From Chloroflexota bacterium (GTDB lineage: Bacteria; Chloroflexota; Anaerolineae; JAAEKA01): a stretch of 64,000 bases of DNA. The number at the start of each line of letters is the position of its first letter. Positions within the stretch are counted from its first letter, which is position 1. A program made the translations under genes and the position numbers. Below are positions 9,347 through 18,488 of this stretch, piece by piece. The notes below the pieces were generated by a model. The model was given only the letters and a program-made list of their open reading frames with translations. It was not told the origin of the DNA and searched no databases. The stretch lies in NCBI GenBank assembly GCA_034717495.1, contig JAYELL010000097.1, forward strand, positions 1 through 64,000, written 5' to 3'.

Positions 9347-10864
9347 ATGACTGAAAAACCCGCTCGCGTACGCTTTGCACCCAGTCCGACCGGTTACCTG
9401 CACATCGGTTCAGCGCGGTCGGCATTGTTTAACTGGCTCTATGCCCGTCATACCGGCGGTCAATTCATCGTGCGAATCGAAGATACCGATCGCAAACGTT
9501 ACGTGGAAGATGCCCTGGATGATTTCCTTACCCAGTTGAGATGGTTGGGCCTTGATTGGGACGAAGGCCCCGAAGTCGGTGGTGACTACGGGCCCTACTT
9601 CCAAAGCCAGCGTCTTGATCTTTACCGCAAGTGGGCGGATTGGCTGGTCGACAATGGCTTCGCCTATCGCTGTTACTGCACCCCCGAGCGGTTGCAGGCC
9701 GTGCGGGAAGAACAACGTCAGCGCAAAGAGAAGACCGGCTATGACCGGCACTGTCGTTACCTGACCGGGCAGCAGCGCGCCCAATATGAAGCCGAAGGCA
9801 GGTCCTACGTGATCCGCCTGGCCGTGCCATTGGAGGGCACGACCACCTTCCAGGATGCGATCCGGGGAGAGATATCCTTCAATCATGCTGAATTTCAGGA
9901 CACCGTTCTGCTCAAATCAGATGGCTGGCCGACCTATCATCTGGCAGCTGTGGTCGATGATCACCTCATGGACATTACCCATATCATGCGTAGTGATGAG
10001 TGGCTCAACAGCGTGCCCATTGGGGTTCTGCTCTACCAGGCATTCGGTTGGCAGCCCCCCGTCTGGGCTCACCTGCCGGTCATTCTCAACCCCAATGGCA
10101 AAGGCAAGATGAGCAAACGCCAGGTAATTGGCAAGGATGGCACCGTTGTGCCCGTGCATATGCGCGATTATCAGGCTGCGGGCTATCTGCCAGATGCCAT
10201 GTTTAACTTCCTGGCCCATGTGGGATGGAGCCTGGACGACAGCACCGAGGTTTTCTCCAGGGAAGATGCCATCGATGCGTTCGCTATCGACGGCATCAAA
10301 CCATCACCGGCTGCCTTTCCCGCCGACAAACTGGCCTGGATCGATGGCGTGTATATCCGCGAACGAGACGACGATGATCTATATCTGGAATTACTGCCCT
10401 TCGTGGCACAAGGGTTGGACATGAGCGAGCAAGAAGTTGACTCCCGCCCGGAACTGCGTCAGGCCGTGCCCCTGATCAAGGAACGAATGCGTACCCTCGT
10501 CGAAGCAGCTCCCATGGTGGCATTCCTCTTCGAGGATGGAGAACCGGACTACCCCGACCCACAACTTCTGGTGCCCAAGAAAACATCCCGTTCCGAGACA
10601 ATTGATATCCTGGAAAAAACTTCCGCTTCGTTGGCTGCCCTGCCAGAGTTCGACAGCGACAGCGTCGAGGCCGCCCTGCGAGAATTGCCCGGCGAGTTGG
10701 AACTCAAGCCGCGCCAGGTATTCTCGGCGATCCGGGTCGCTGTAACCGGCACCAACGTATCGCCGCCCCTCTTCGAGTCGATCACTATCCTGGGACGCGA
10801 ACGGACACTGCTGCGCCTTGCCGCAGCAAAACAGGCGGTGACAGCATTGACGGAGGACGGGTGA
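9347..10864 (+). CDS. gltX: Glutamyl-tRNA synthetase
   Basis: 505 residues. Class I aminoacyl-tRNA synthetase with HIGH-type motif PSPTGYLHIGSARSALFNW near residue 12, KMSKR loop in NGKGKMSKRQVIG near residue 255, and a helical C-terminal anticodon-binding domain. CYCTPE near residue 110 is in the usual zinc-knuckle position. It is likely discriminating if GlnRS handles tRNA-Gln. The stop codon overlaps the start of the next gene (TGATG), indicating translational coupling. Confidence 0.98.
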   Translation: MTEKPARVRFAPSPTGYLHIGSARSALFNWLYARHTGGQFIVRIEDTDRKRYVEDALDDFLTQLRWLGLDWDEGPEVGGDYGPYFQSQRLDLYRKWADWLVDNGFAYRCYCTPERLQAVREEQRQRKEKTGYDRHCRYLTGQQRAQYEAEGRSYVIRLAVPLEGTTTFQDAIRGEISFNHAEFQDTVLLKSDGWPTYHLAAVVDDHLMDITHIMRSDEWLNSVPIGVLLYQAFGWQPPVWAHLPVILNPNGKGKMSKRQVIGKDGTVVPVHMRDYQAAGYLPDAMFNFLAHVGWSLDDSTEVFSREDAIDAFAIDGIKPSPAAFPADKLAWIDGVYIRERDDDDLYLELLPFVAQGLDMSEQEVDSRPELRQAVPLIKERMRTLVEAAPMVAFLFEDGEPDYPDPQLLVPKKTSRSETIDILEKTSASLAALPEFDSDSVEAALRELPGELELKPRQVFSAIRVAVTGTNVSPPLFESITILGRERTLLRLAAAKQAVTALTEDG

Positions 10865-12225
10865 TGGATCAATTGGTAGTCGGCTGTGTACAACTCAACA
10901 TGAGACTCCCAGAGGATGTCCTGGAGGTAGAGGAGAGTCTGGCGCGCTTCCTTCGTCTGGCGCAAACCAAGCGCGTCAGACTGCTGGTATTCCCTCAATA
11001 CAGCGGATTGATGGCCGCTGCCATGGTCACCAGGGGACGGCGGACCAGTTTGCTGAAAGCGGCCGACAAGGCGCGCCGCCACCGAACCTCGTTTTGGACC
11101 CGCACCCGGGCCAGGTTGGCCGGCAGCGCGGCCCAGATGCTGCGGGCAGATTTTGGACAGGCTCTGGAAAGTGCCCTGCTTCAGTCTCCCGAGAAACTGT
11201 GGGATGCCTATGTCTCACTTTTCAGCGAGCTTGCCCGCCGATATGCCATCACGGTCGTAGCAGGGTCGAGCTATCTGGTTGATCCGGCCGACGGTGCAAT
11301 ACGCCACATGGCTTTGGTGTTTGGGCCCAACGGCGAACAATTGGGCAGCCAGAGCGCGGTGAGTTTGCCGGACGAAGAACACCCCATGGTCGAGCCAGGC
11401 CGGCTGTGGCAGGCCATCCAGACTCCGGTTGGACGGCTCGGTATCCTGATCGGTCATGATACCCTTTACCCTGAAGCAGGGCGCCTTCTGGCCTACGCGG
11501 GCAGCGAAATTCTGATAGCCGTTGGCGCCAGTAGTCACCCCGAATCCTACCACCGTATGAGACAGGGACTTCTGGCCCGGGTTGAGGAGAATCAGGTATA
11601 CGGAACGATGAGCTTCTCCGTCGGCTACAACCCCTTTACGGCCGGTGACGAACATCCCTATCTGGGTCGTTCTCTGCTGGCTGCGCCTATCAGCATGACC
11701 CCCCGCCTCAATGGGATTCTGGTAGAGATGGGAACCGAAAGCACCGAAGGGCTCATCACAGCCGAGTGGGACTTCACAGCCCTGCACGAGCGATGGGAAA
11801 AAGATGAGATTCCCCTCCGGGCGTCCATGCCTGTCGACGTTGCAGGTCCAACCCTTTCAGCAATCTACCTGAGTGGTCTCACCATCGAACAGGCTACCCG
11901 TCTTGGGCAACTGGAAGAGACGCCATTGGCCCTGGCGGAACCGCAGGAGATCATCGTCGCAACGCAGGATCAAAAGGTAGCTGAACCTGTTCCCCAGGAG
12001 ACACCCGTCGACACCGTTCCGGACAGCGAAAGCGAGATTGTGCCACCCCTCGACGATGAAGGAGACAACCTGGCAAGCGACCCGGCTGAAATCGATAGTG
12101 CGCCCGCCACTGAGTCTCCGCCGGAAGAGGTTTCTGGCGCCGAAGAAACCGTCGCCGGGATCGAAAACGAAACCGACCAGGAGGAGGCCCAATCTGATCC
12201 CGAATCCCGTTGGCCCTGGTCCTGA
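10864..12225 (+). CDS. Nitrilase-fold protein lacking the catalytic triad, with acidic tail
   Basis: 453 residues. Residues 1-320 follow the carbon-nitrogen hydrolase fold (LLVFPQYSGL, TPVGRLGILIGHDTLYPEAGRLLAYAGSEILIAVG). The three catalytic residues are gone: the Glu of FPE is Gln, the Lys region (SAVSLPDEEHPM) has no Lys, and the Cys of the usual ICYDxxFPE is Gly in LIGHDTLYPE. It is therefore a pseudoenzyme or uses other chemistry. Residues about 360-453 are a low-complexity Asp/Glu/Pro/Ser tail ending SRWPWS. The start ATG 10864 overlaps the gltX stop. A rho-independent terminator follows, so this gene ends the transcription unit. Confidence 0.75.
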   Translation: MDQLVVGCVQLNMRLPEDVLEVEESLARFLRLAQTKRVRLLVFPQYSGLMAAAMVTRGRRTSLLKAADKARRHRTSFWTRTRARLAGSAAQMLRADFGQALESALLQSPEKLWDAYVSLFSELARRYAITVVAGSSYLVDPADGAIRHMALVFGPNGEQLGSQSAVSLPDEEHPMVEPGRLWQAIQTPVGRLGILIGHDTLYPEAGRLLAYAGSEILIAVGASSHPESYHRMRQGLLARVEENQVYGTMSFSVGYNPFTAGDEHPYLGRSLLAAPISMTPRLNGILVEMGTESTEGLITAEWDFTALHERWEKDEIPLRASMPVDVAGPTLSAIYLSGLTIEQATRLGQLEETPLALAEPQEIIVATQDQKVAEPVPQETPVDTVPDSESEIVPPLDDEGDNLASDPAEIDSAPATESPPEEVSGAEETVAGIENETDQEEAQSDPESRWPWS

Positions 12226-12248
12226 TAAAACCTTATTGCAGAAAAATG

Positions 12249-12277
12249 CGCCGGGTGCCCGCAGGCCCGGCGTTTTT
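12249..12277 (+). terminator. Rho-independent terminator
   Basis: Perfect 7-bp stem CGCCGGG (12249-12255) with CCCGGCG (12266-12272), then TTTTT. It ends the glnS-gltX-nitrilase-fold unit. Confidence 0.9.
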
Positions 12278-12311
12278 GTTTCCCCACCGGTTTGTCACGG
12301 CAAGGATTCCC

Positions 12312-13277
12312 TCAGGCTATGCCCGAGGCCTCCTGAAGCTGCCGCAGATCTGGCTTGTGAACATCGTCGTGGACGGCCCATTCGTGGAAGAAGCTGATCA
12401 GGGCCATTTGATCGCCCCAGGGCGCCGGCGCCATCAAGATCAAGTCGGAATCATCCACAGCGTTGAATAGCATGACCATTTTGCGAAGCGATGTAGCCAG
12501 GCCATCGGCCAGTGCGATGACATCCAGGTTGGACCGCTTTTCTACTTCCGCTTCGTTCCATTCGTCATCATAGCGCACTTGCCTCTGTCCGGATCGTCCT
12601 CCCTGCCAATGTTCGGCACTGTGCAACATCAGCTCATCCCAGCTAAGCACGTGGGCCATCACGTCGCGGGTGGTCCAGTGGCCGCAAACCGTTTCGCCGA
12701 GCATGATCTCCTCTGTCAATCCACCGAGGGAGTCCAGTAAGTCGGTTCGGGCGATGATTATCGATTCGCGAAAGTCATCTCGTCGCAAGAGATCATGGTC
12801 GAGTCGCCAATGCCACAGACCTTCCGCATGCTCCAGGTCGTGGCTGCCCAGACTCTGCAACACAACGGCAACGCTCTGCTCTTGCGATGTCCGGCCAATG
12901 GGAAACGTACGATAGAGATCAGCGTCCGGCAACTCCTCCAGATAGCCAAGCAGTTGCCTTCGGATGCCGTCGAGCTCGTCCAGGACGGAATCTGCGGGAA
13001 AATCCTGACGCCGCCGCACGGCACTTCGATTGAACTCGATTTCGTCCACCGGGTCACGAAAGCACGGGTCACCATCCTCAACGAGATGTCTCACAGCTAC
13101 CAGCGCTGTGCATTCGCGCGCAGTGATGTGGCTGAAGACATCGCGCACGTTCCAATCCTGATGCAACGTGATCTCAGTTGTCTCCTGTTCGGTGAGGAAC
13201 AGCAGCGTTCGCATCAGTTCCCGCCGCGCACTATTGATCGCGGCCGACATTTGCCCTCGGTCGGGGAAATCACTCAT
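12312..13277 (-). CDS. Tandem DinB-fold protein
   Basis: 321 residues made of two DinB/YfiT four-helix-bundle domains. Each carries the family's helix motif: WNVRDVFSHITARE near residue 43 and WTTRDVMAHVLSWDE near residue 200. DinB-fold proteins bind a metal with three His and include thiol-dependent S-transferases and maleylpyruvate isomerases. Histidines are present (SHI, HDLEHAEG, AHV, FFHEWAVHDDVH), but I cannot pair them with certainty. The exact reaction is unknown. It converges with the gltX unit across the terminator at 12249. Confidence 0.75.
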   Translation of the reverse strand: MSDFPDRGQMSAAINSARRELMRTLLFLTEQETTEITLHQDWNVRDVFSHITARECTALVAVRHLVEDGDPCFRDPVDEIEFNRSAVRRRQDFPADSVLDELDGIRRQLLGYLEELPDADLYRTFPIGRTSQEQSVAVVLQSLGSHDLEHAEGLWHWRLDHDLLRRDDFRESIIIARTDLLDSLGGLTEEIMLGETVCGHWTTRDVMAHVLSWDELMLHSAEHWQGGRSGQRQVRYDDEWNEAEVEKRSNLDVIALADGLATSLRKMVMLFNAVDDSDLILMAPAPWGDQMALISFFHEWAVHDDVHKPDLRQLQEASGIA

Positions 13278-13300
13278 CGATGGTCTTGATCCTTTGATTT

Positions 13301-13392
13301 CACCGCTGAATTCACAGGCCTCCGGCGCAGAGATCGCAGGTCTTTTCTGATATCTGATCTGCGGTTATCAGCGGATATCTGCGATCCATCAT
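13301..13392. repeat. Intergenic repeat, family A (GCAGA/ATCAGCGG phrases)
   Basis: Contains CCTCCGGCGCAGA (13319-13331), the reverse complement of the phrase at 63782-63794, then iterations of ATATCTGATCTGCGG and ATCAGCGGATATCTGCG. It fills the gap between the DinB-type gene and fdhD. Confidence 0.65.
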
Positions 13393-13439
13393 GCATTCCA
13401 TCACAACTCGGACAGAGAAAAGGCAATCATCGTGGGCAG

Positions 13440-14267
13440 TCAGATCAGTCGAAAATCGCCAGCGTATACGTTGAAACCGGTAGATCGTACATAACCAACC
13501 AAGAGCATCTGCCAGTGTTGAGCCAACTGCACGCTCAGGCTGGTCGGTGAAGTCAGACTGACGACTGCCGGAACCCGCATCTTGGCTGCCTTGTTCAACA
13601 TTTCCGAACTAATACGTCCCGTAGCGAAGAGGGTCAGACCCGCCGGGTTAATGCCCTTTTTCAGACAGGTTCCCCAAAGCTTATCGATCGTATTGTGCCT
13701 GCCCACATCCTCGCAGATCACCCTAACCCGGTTGCCATTGTCCAGGCTCGATGTGTGCACACCGCGGGTTACACGGTATAGCCTGGCGCCATCCAGAAGC
13801 CGGCGCATCCCGGACAAGATATCCTCACGAGATACCACCCGGGACCTATCGAGCGGAGCCACCAGTTGGCTCATATCATCAAAGGTCACACCACCGCCGC
13901 ATCCGGAGGTCAGAATTGCCTCCCGGGGCAGGGTCGCGTCGGCTTCCCTCAACCATACATCAATGCAGGTAGCGCCGGGGCATAGGTGCAGTATCTGAAT
14001 GTCCGCCATGCCCTGGATGATGCCTTCCGACCTTAGGAAGCCCAACGTCAACGCTTCAAGCTCAACGGGCGTGCACATGATGGTCGCCAGATTGCGACCA
14101 TTGACATGGATACGGAACTGCTGCTCCTCGATGACAGCACCCTCGACGGAATGTTTTGACTCACCGTCCCAACGGGTGATCTGCCACTCAAAGGAACCGT
14201 CCATTGTTCCACTCATCGGTAAGGACACAGGCAATCTCGCCTTTTCGCGGTCATTTACGGGTGACAT
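13440..14267 (-). CDS. fdhD: Formate dehydrogenase accessory sulfurtransferase FdhD
   Basis: 275 residues. FdhD passes sulfur from a cysteine desulfurase to the molybdenum/tungsten cofactor of formate dehydrogenase. Seen: ELEALTLGFLRSEGII, TSGCGGGV (one Cys, where E. coli has a CxxC-type loop), CEDVGRHNTIDKLWG and the final FATGRISSEM...SLTSPTSL. The start ATG 14267 overlaps the end of the upstream membrane-protein gene by 17 bp, so it belongs to the corrinoid operon. A longer in-frame start at 14459 would run through that gene and is rejected. No formate dehydrogenase is in the window. Confidence 0.93.
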   Translation of the reverse strand: MSPVNDREKARLPVSLPMSGTMDGSFEWQITRWDGESKHSVEGAVIEEQQFRIHVNGRNLATIMCTPVELEALTLGFLRSEGIIQGMADIQILHLCPGATCIDVWLREADATLPREAILTSGCGGGVTFDDMSQLVAPLDRSRVVSREDILSGMRRLLDGARLYRVTRGVHTSSLDNGNRVRVICEDVGRHNTIDKLWGTCLKKGINPAGLTLFATGRISSEMLNKAAKMRVPAVVSLTSPTSLSVQLAQHWQMLLVGYVRSTGFNVYAGDFRLI

Positions 14268-14580
14268 CCTGCAAAAAGCGCCAGCCAGCCTTGAAAACCC
14301 GTTCGAGAAAAAAGACCAGGCAGGAAAGGCTGGCACCGCCCAAAAATGCCACACCCAGGAGTGCCAGCAAGTCGCTGCCCCGGGTGACTTGATCGGAGCC
14401 AAGCAGCGCGCCCCACGGGCCGTCGATAGGCACACCCGCGGGCATCTTGTAAACCCCAAAAAGGGACGCCGCCATGTTGGCGAAAATCAGGGCGAGAAAG
14501 AGTGCGGTCAACAACAACAGGACCCGCAAAATGAAGTCTCGGCGCTGCACTCTGGCAAGCACATTGTCCATGGATGACAT
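14251..14580 (-). CDS. Small two-helix membrane protein
   Basis: 109 residues from ATG 14580 (ATG 14571 also possible). Two membrane helices: residues about 18-42 (FILRVLLLLTALFLALIFANMA) and about 72-95 (LLALLGVAFLGGASLSCLVF). The short link carries KMPAGVPIDGPWG. It lies between the methyltransferase gene (4 bp upstream) and fdhD (overlapping). Function unknown; it may anchor or regulate a redox partner. Confidence 0.75.
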   Translation of the reverse strand: MSSMDNVLARVQRRDFILRVLLLLTALFLALIFANMAASLFGVYKMPAGVPIDGPWGALLGSDQVTRGSDLLALLGVAFLGGASLSCLVFFLERVFKAGWRFLQDVTRK

Positions 14581-14584
14581 CCCG

Positions 14585-15577
14585 TTACACCCGGCTCCGG
14601 TTCCGCCTGGATCGCCGCGCGCCGCGCTGTTTGGCACTCTCGGGACCGGCGCCGGTCCCGGCAACCGCATCGACAGGGGGCTGGTAGTCCTCCAGCGGCG
14701 GGCCATCCAGGGCAGCACGAATGGCCTGCAGGTGTTCCGGTGTGCTTCCACAGCACGCGCCTACCACATCGACGCCCAGCGCCCGCATTCGAAGTGCGTA
14801 GGTTGCCATCACCTCTGGCGTTCCGTCGTAGGAGATGGCACCATCCTGCCAGAAAGGCAGACCCGCGTTGCTTTGCGCCATCAACACCACACCCTCCGGT
14901 CGGGCCTGGCTCATCTCAAAAATGATGCGTTCGATTTCGTCAGGTCCGTTGCCACAGTTGGCGCCTATCACCGTAATGCCCCACTCGTGCAGGGTTGCGA
15001 CAGCCTGCGCAGGGCTGACACCCATCATGGTGCGGTAGTTGGTATCGAAGGTCATCGTTACTGCGATTGGCAGGTCGCACGCCTGGCGTGCTCCCTCGAT
15101 GGCGGCGCGCACCTCGTCCAGGGAACTCATGGTTTCGATCAAAATGAAATCGGCGCCGCCAGCTGCCAACCCGGCCACTTGCCCGGCGAACGCCTCACGC
15201 GCCTCGTCGAAAGTCATCGTGCCCAGTGGTTCGAGCATTTCGCCCGTCGGGCCCACCGAACCGGCGACCAGCCGCGACTCGCCCGCAACCTCACGGGCCA
15301 GCGCTGCTGCCGCCTCGTTCAATTCGAAAACCCGATCCTGCAGATTGTGTAGCTTCAGGCGATAGCGTGTGCCACCGAAGCTATTGGATGTAATAAAATC
15401 ACTGCCTGCGTCGGCATAACCCTGATAGACATCCCGAACAACAGCAGGATGGGTCACATTCCAAAGCTCGGGAGCACTGCCATCGACGTGCCCGGCAAGC
15501 TGAAGCATGGTTCCCATTGCACCATCGCCCATGACAACTGGCTTCATGCTGAGATATTCCAACAGACGATCACTCAT
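14585..15577 (-). CDS. Homocysteine S-methyltransferase domain protein (MetH N-terminal type)
   Basis: 330 residues, the size of the isolated homocysteine-methyltransferase barrel of MetH. Zinc ligands are present: C208 (GANCGNG) and C275-C276 (GACCGSTP). It should move a methyl group from a methylcob(III)alamin protein to homocysteine or a related thiol. Start ATG 15577 has AGGAGAG upstream. The corrinoid protein and RACo-like activator genes precede it, so this is a split system. The last 15 residues (RGARRSRRNRSRV) are a basic tail like that of the activator. No pterin-binding domain is encoded nearby, so the methyl donor is unclear. Confidence 0.85.
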   Translation of the reverse strand: MSDRLLEYLSMKPVVMGDGAMGTMLQLAGHVDGSAPELWNVTHPAVVRDVYQGYADAGSDFITSNSFGGTRYRLKLHNLQDRVFELNEAAAALAREVAGESRLVAGSVGPTGEMLEPLGTMTFDEAREAFAGQVAGLAAGGADFILIETMSSLDEVRAAIEGARQACDLPIAVTMTFDTNYRTMMGVSPAQAVATLHEWGITVIGANCGNGPDEIERIIFEMSQARPEGVVLMAQSNAGLPFWQDGAISYDGTPEVMATYALRMRALGVDVVGACCGSTPEHLQAIRAALDGPPLEDYQPPVDAVAGTGAGPESAKQRGARRSRRNRSRV

Positions 15578-15606
15578 GATACTCTCCTCGTCTACCCCTT
15601 ATCGTC

Positions 15607-16308
15607 TCAGTCCCGTGTTCTCGGCTGCACTTTGATTCCCATCAGGGCTTTGGCAGTCTCCACAGCAACACCGGCATCCGCGCAGTAGGCATCAGCACCG
15701 ATATCTTCCGCAAAGGCACCGGTCAGAGGCGCCCCACCAACCAATACCTTGACTTCATCCCGCAGTCCTTCAGTCTTTAGCCGCTCGATGACGACACGCA
15801 TGTAGGGCATGGTTGTGGTCAACAGTGCCGACATACCAAGAAGGTCGGCCTTGTGTTCGCGCAAGGCTGCCAGGAACTGGTCGACATCCACGTTGATTCC
15901 AAGATTGAAGACCTCGAATCCAGCCCCCTCCAGCATCATCGCCACCAGGTTCTTGCCAATGTCATGGATATCTCCCTTGACGGTACCGATAACCACCGTG
16001 CCCGGAGGCTCCGTCTCCTTAGACTCCGTTAGCAATGGGCGCAGGATCTCCATGGCACCCTTCATAGCCTTGGCCGCCATCAGCACCTCAGGCACAAATA
16101 GAATGCCATCCCGGAAATCCTCGCCGACCAGTTCCATGCCGCCGATCAGACCATATTCGAGAACCTGTCCCGGTGTCTGACCTCGCTCGTCCAACGCGTC
16201 GTTGGTAGCCGCCACAACCTCGTCGCGCAGGCCGTCGTAAAGATCATCCTGCATCCGCTCGTAGAACTCCTGAAGGTCTTCGGGAAGGGAGTCAAAAGTA
16301 TCGGTCAT
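15607..16308 (-). CDS. Corrinoid (methyl-carrier) protein
   Basis: 233 residues. The N-terminal helical cap (about 1-90) is followed by a B12-binding Rossmann domain with DIHDIGKN, whose His is the lower cobalt ligand, SALLTTTM, and VLVGGAPLTGAFAEDIGAD. It resembles MtbC/MttC-type carriers and the B12 module of MetH. Start ATG 16308 is preferred over TTG 16317, which touches the activator stop. It carries the methyl group between a donor enzyme and the downstream methyltransferase. Confidence 0.92.
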   Translation of the reverse strand: MTDTFDSLPEDLQEFYERMQDDLYDGLRDEVVAATNDALDERGQTPGQVLEYGLIGGMELVGEDFRDGILFVPEVLMAAKAMKGAMEILRPLLTESKETEPPGTVVIGTVKGDIHDIGKNLVAMMLEGAGFEVFNLGINVDVDQFLAALREHKADLLGMSALLTTTMPYMRVVIERLKTEGLRDEVKVLVGGAPLTGAFAEDIGADAYCADAGVAVETAKALMGIKVQPRTRD

Positions 16309-16313
16309 ATCAA

Positions 16314-18488
16314 TCAATCTTTCTCAGTGCGTTGCTGGCGCCTGCGCCGGCTGGCCCGCCGCGAACGCGCGCCAATCTGGTTTTTCGCTTCGCTGCCATT
16401 TGACGATGGCACGATGACCCGTTGGGCCATTGCCTCGTTCAGGATCGGATCGAGATGTGGGTGTGAATCTTTTACATGGGGCAGGTAGAGAGCAGCTACA
16501 AACTCATCCTGAAATGCAGGATCGGTCGCAGTTTGAATATGCTCGATAGTCTCAGCCAGCTGAGCTGCTTCAAGCCGCGCTGCCCTGTCCAGCAACAGGA
16601 TCAAGGCACCGTCGCCGGCAGCATTTCCCACCGCTGTCACCTGTTGGAGATCGCAATCGGGTATCAAGCCCAGGACCATCGCGTGCTCTGGGCTGATGTA
16701 GGAGCCAAAGGCCCCTGCCAGCACAATACGGTCCACCTCCCGGACGCCGTAATGTTGCATGAGCAGTTTGGCACCGGCATACAGGGCTGCCTTGGCCAGT
16801 TGAATAGCCCGAACATCGTCGGCATGGATGACGATCTCACGCCCTGTGCTGGTCTCGTGAGCCCAGGCCAGCACAAAATAGGATTTCAGACCATCCTTTT
16901 TCAGCCGGGAGGTGGGCGCCTCTGCGACGAATCGCCCCGAGGGATCGATCAGTCCCGCCAGGAAAAGCTCGGCAACCCCTTCGATGGTCCCGCTGCCGCA
17001 GATTCCCGCCGGCAGGATCACCCCCTGCAGGGACGCGCCCTGCCGCCTGGCCGATAGATCAATCGCTTCAGGCCTTTGTCCGTCACCGGCTGGATTATCA
17101 CCCGATTCGATCCAGTCCTCCCGGCCAATAACCTTGAAGCGCACCCCCAACGTTGCAGGGTCGATCCGCACGCGTTCGATGGCACCTGGTGCAGCCCGCA
17201 TACCATGGCGAATCTGGGCGCCTTCAAAGGCGGGGCCCGTCGGCGACGAGGCCGACAGCATGCGGTCCCGGTTACCCAGGACGATCTCGCCATTGGTTCC
17301 CACATCGATCAACAGGGTAATATCCCGGCGCTCGTAGGGCTTCTCTGCAATGATTGCCGCCACATTGTCTGCACCCACATAGCCTGCTTCGATGGGAGGC
17401 ACGTGAACATAGGCGCCCCGATTCACCACCAGTCCCAAGTCCCGGGCCTTGATATCCAGCGCTACCTTGATCGCAGGCGCAAAGGGAGACCCGCCCAACT
17501 CCTCGGGGCTGATGCCGAGAAAGATGTGGTGCATGACGGTATTGCCCACGACCACCATGTCGACCACGTCGGCCGCAACGATGTCGGCGGAAGCCGTCGC
17601 GTCTGCCACAAGACCGCTGAGAGCATCCACCACGGCCCGATTCAGCCGATCCAATCCATCGCCATGCTCCATGACGAAGGAAATCCGTGACATCAGGTCC
17701 TCGCCGAAGCTGATCTGGGGATTCATGGCGCTTTCGGTGGCCAGGACCTGACCCGAGCGCAGTTCGGTCAGATGGGCGACCAGCGTGGTCGTGCCCACAT
17801 CGACAGCGACACCATAAGCCTGTTCATGATAACCGGATTGAACCCGGATCACCTCTTTTTCCTGCCAGACCGTGGCGGTTACCTTGCCCCTCCCTTTGCG
17901 AAGGGCAGGCTGGATCGTGGCAAGAACCACGGAATCGAACCTCAGCCCCTCCAGATCAAAGCGCTCTTCCAGTTCATCCCGCAAGCGCGCCCAGTCACTT
18001 CGTTCATCCTCCAGGCTGGCCGGGGGCAGTTCGACATAGCACAGCCGGATGGTCGGATTGACCTCAATAGCGCGCTCGGTGACATCCTTACGCACAACCT
18101 GTTTGTGGGCCCGGCTGGATTCGGGCACGGTCACGACAAGATCACCCTCAACCAGCGCTGCGCAACTGAGACGGCATCCGGGTTTGAGACCCTTGCGTTC
18201 GTGGTAATCCCGTTCCCGTTCCGATTCAGCACTCACATGATCGGGGGAAGAACGAATGTCGTAGCGGGCAAAACTGCCCTCTTCGATCTGCACCTGGCAT
18301 TTACCACAGGTCTGGCGTCCACCACAGATAGACTCGATCTCGACGCCTGCCTGGCGCGCGGCAACCAGCAACGACGTACCGGCGGTCACTTCCTCCCGCC
18401 GGCCGGCAGGCTGGAACACCACTCGAAATGTTTTTTGCTCAAGGTTTTTTTGTGACACCTGAATACCTTCGGCAGAATGACTTCCCAT
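16314..18488 (-). CDS. RACo/RamA-like corrinoid reductive activator (2Fe-2S ferredoxin + ASKHA ATPase)
   Basis: 724 residues. The N-terminal ferredoxin domain has C55, C61, C64 (SICGGRQTCGKC) and C105/C109 as [2Fe-2S] ligands. A linker is followed by an ASKHA-type domain (GVAVDVGTTTLVAHL near 225, LIDVGTNGEIVLG, LAGAFGSYI) of the DUF4445/RACo family. These proteins use ATP to return inactive Co(II) corrinoids to Co(I). Here it would serve the corrinoid protein encoded 6 bp downstream and replace the reactivation domain missing from the split MetH. The C-terminus (GARSRRASRRRRQQR) is strongly basic. Confidence 0.93.
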   Translation of the reverse strand: MGSHSAEGIQVSQKNLEQKTFRVVFQPAGRREEVTAGTSLLVAARQAGVEIESICGGRQTCGKCQVQIEEGSFARYDIRSSPDHVSAESERERDYHERKGLKPGCRLSCAALVEGDLVVTVPESSRAHKQVVRKDVTERAIEVNPTIRLCYVELPPASLEDERSDWARLRDELEERFDLEGLRFDSVVLATIQPALRKGRGKVTATVWQEKEVIRVQSGYHEQAYGVAVDVGTTTLVAHLTELRSGQVLATESAMNPQISFGEDLMSRISFVMEHGDGLDRLNRAVVDALSGLVADATASADIVAADVVDMVVVGNTVMHHIFLGISPEELGGSPFAPAIKVALDIKARDLGLVVNRGAYVHVPPIEAGYVGADNVAAIIAEKPYERRDITLLIDVGTNGEIVLGNRDRMLSASSPTGPAFEGAQIRHGMRAAPGAIERVRIDPATLGVRFKVIGREDWIESGDNPAGDGQRPEAIDLSARRQGASLQGVILPAGICGSGTIEGVAELFLAGLIDPSGRFVAEAPTSRLKKDGLKSYFVLAWAHETSTGREIVIHADDVRAIQLAKAALYAGAKLLMQHYGVREVDRIVLAGAFGSYISPEHAMVLGLIPDCDLQQVTAVGNAAGDGALILLLDRAARLEAAQLAETIEHIQTATDPAFQDEFVAALYLPHVKDSHPHLDPILNEAMAQRVIVPSSNGSEAKNQIGARSRRASRRRRQQRTEKD

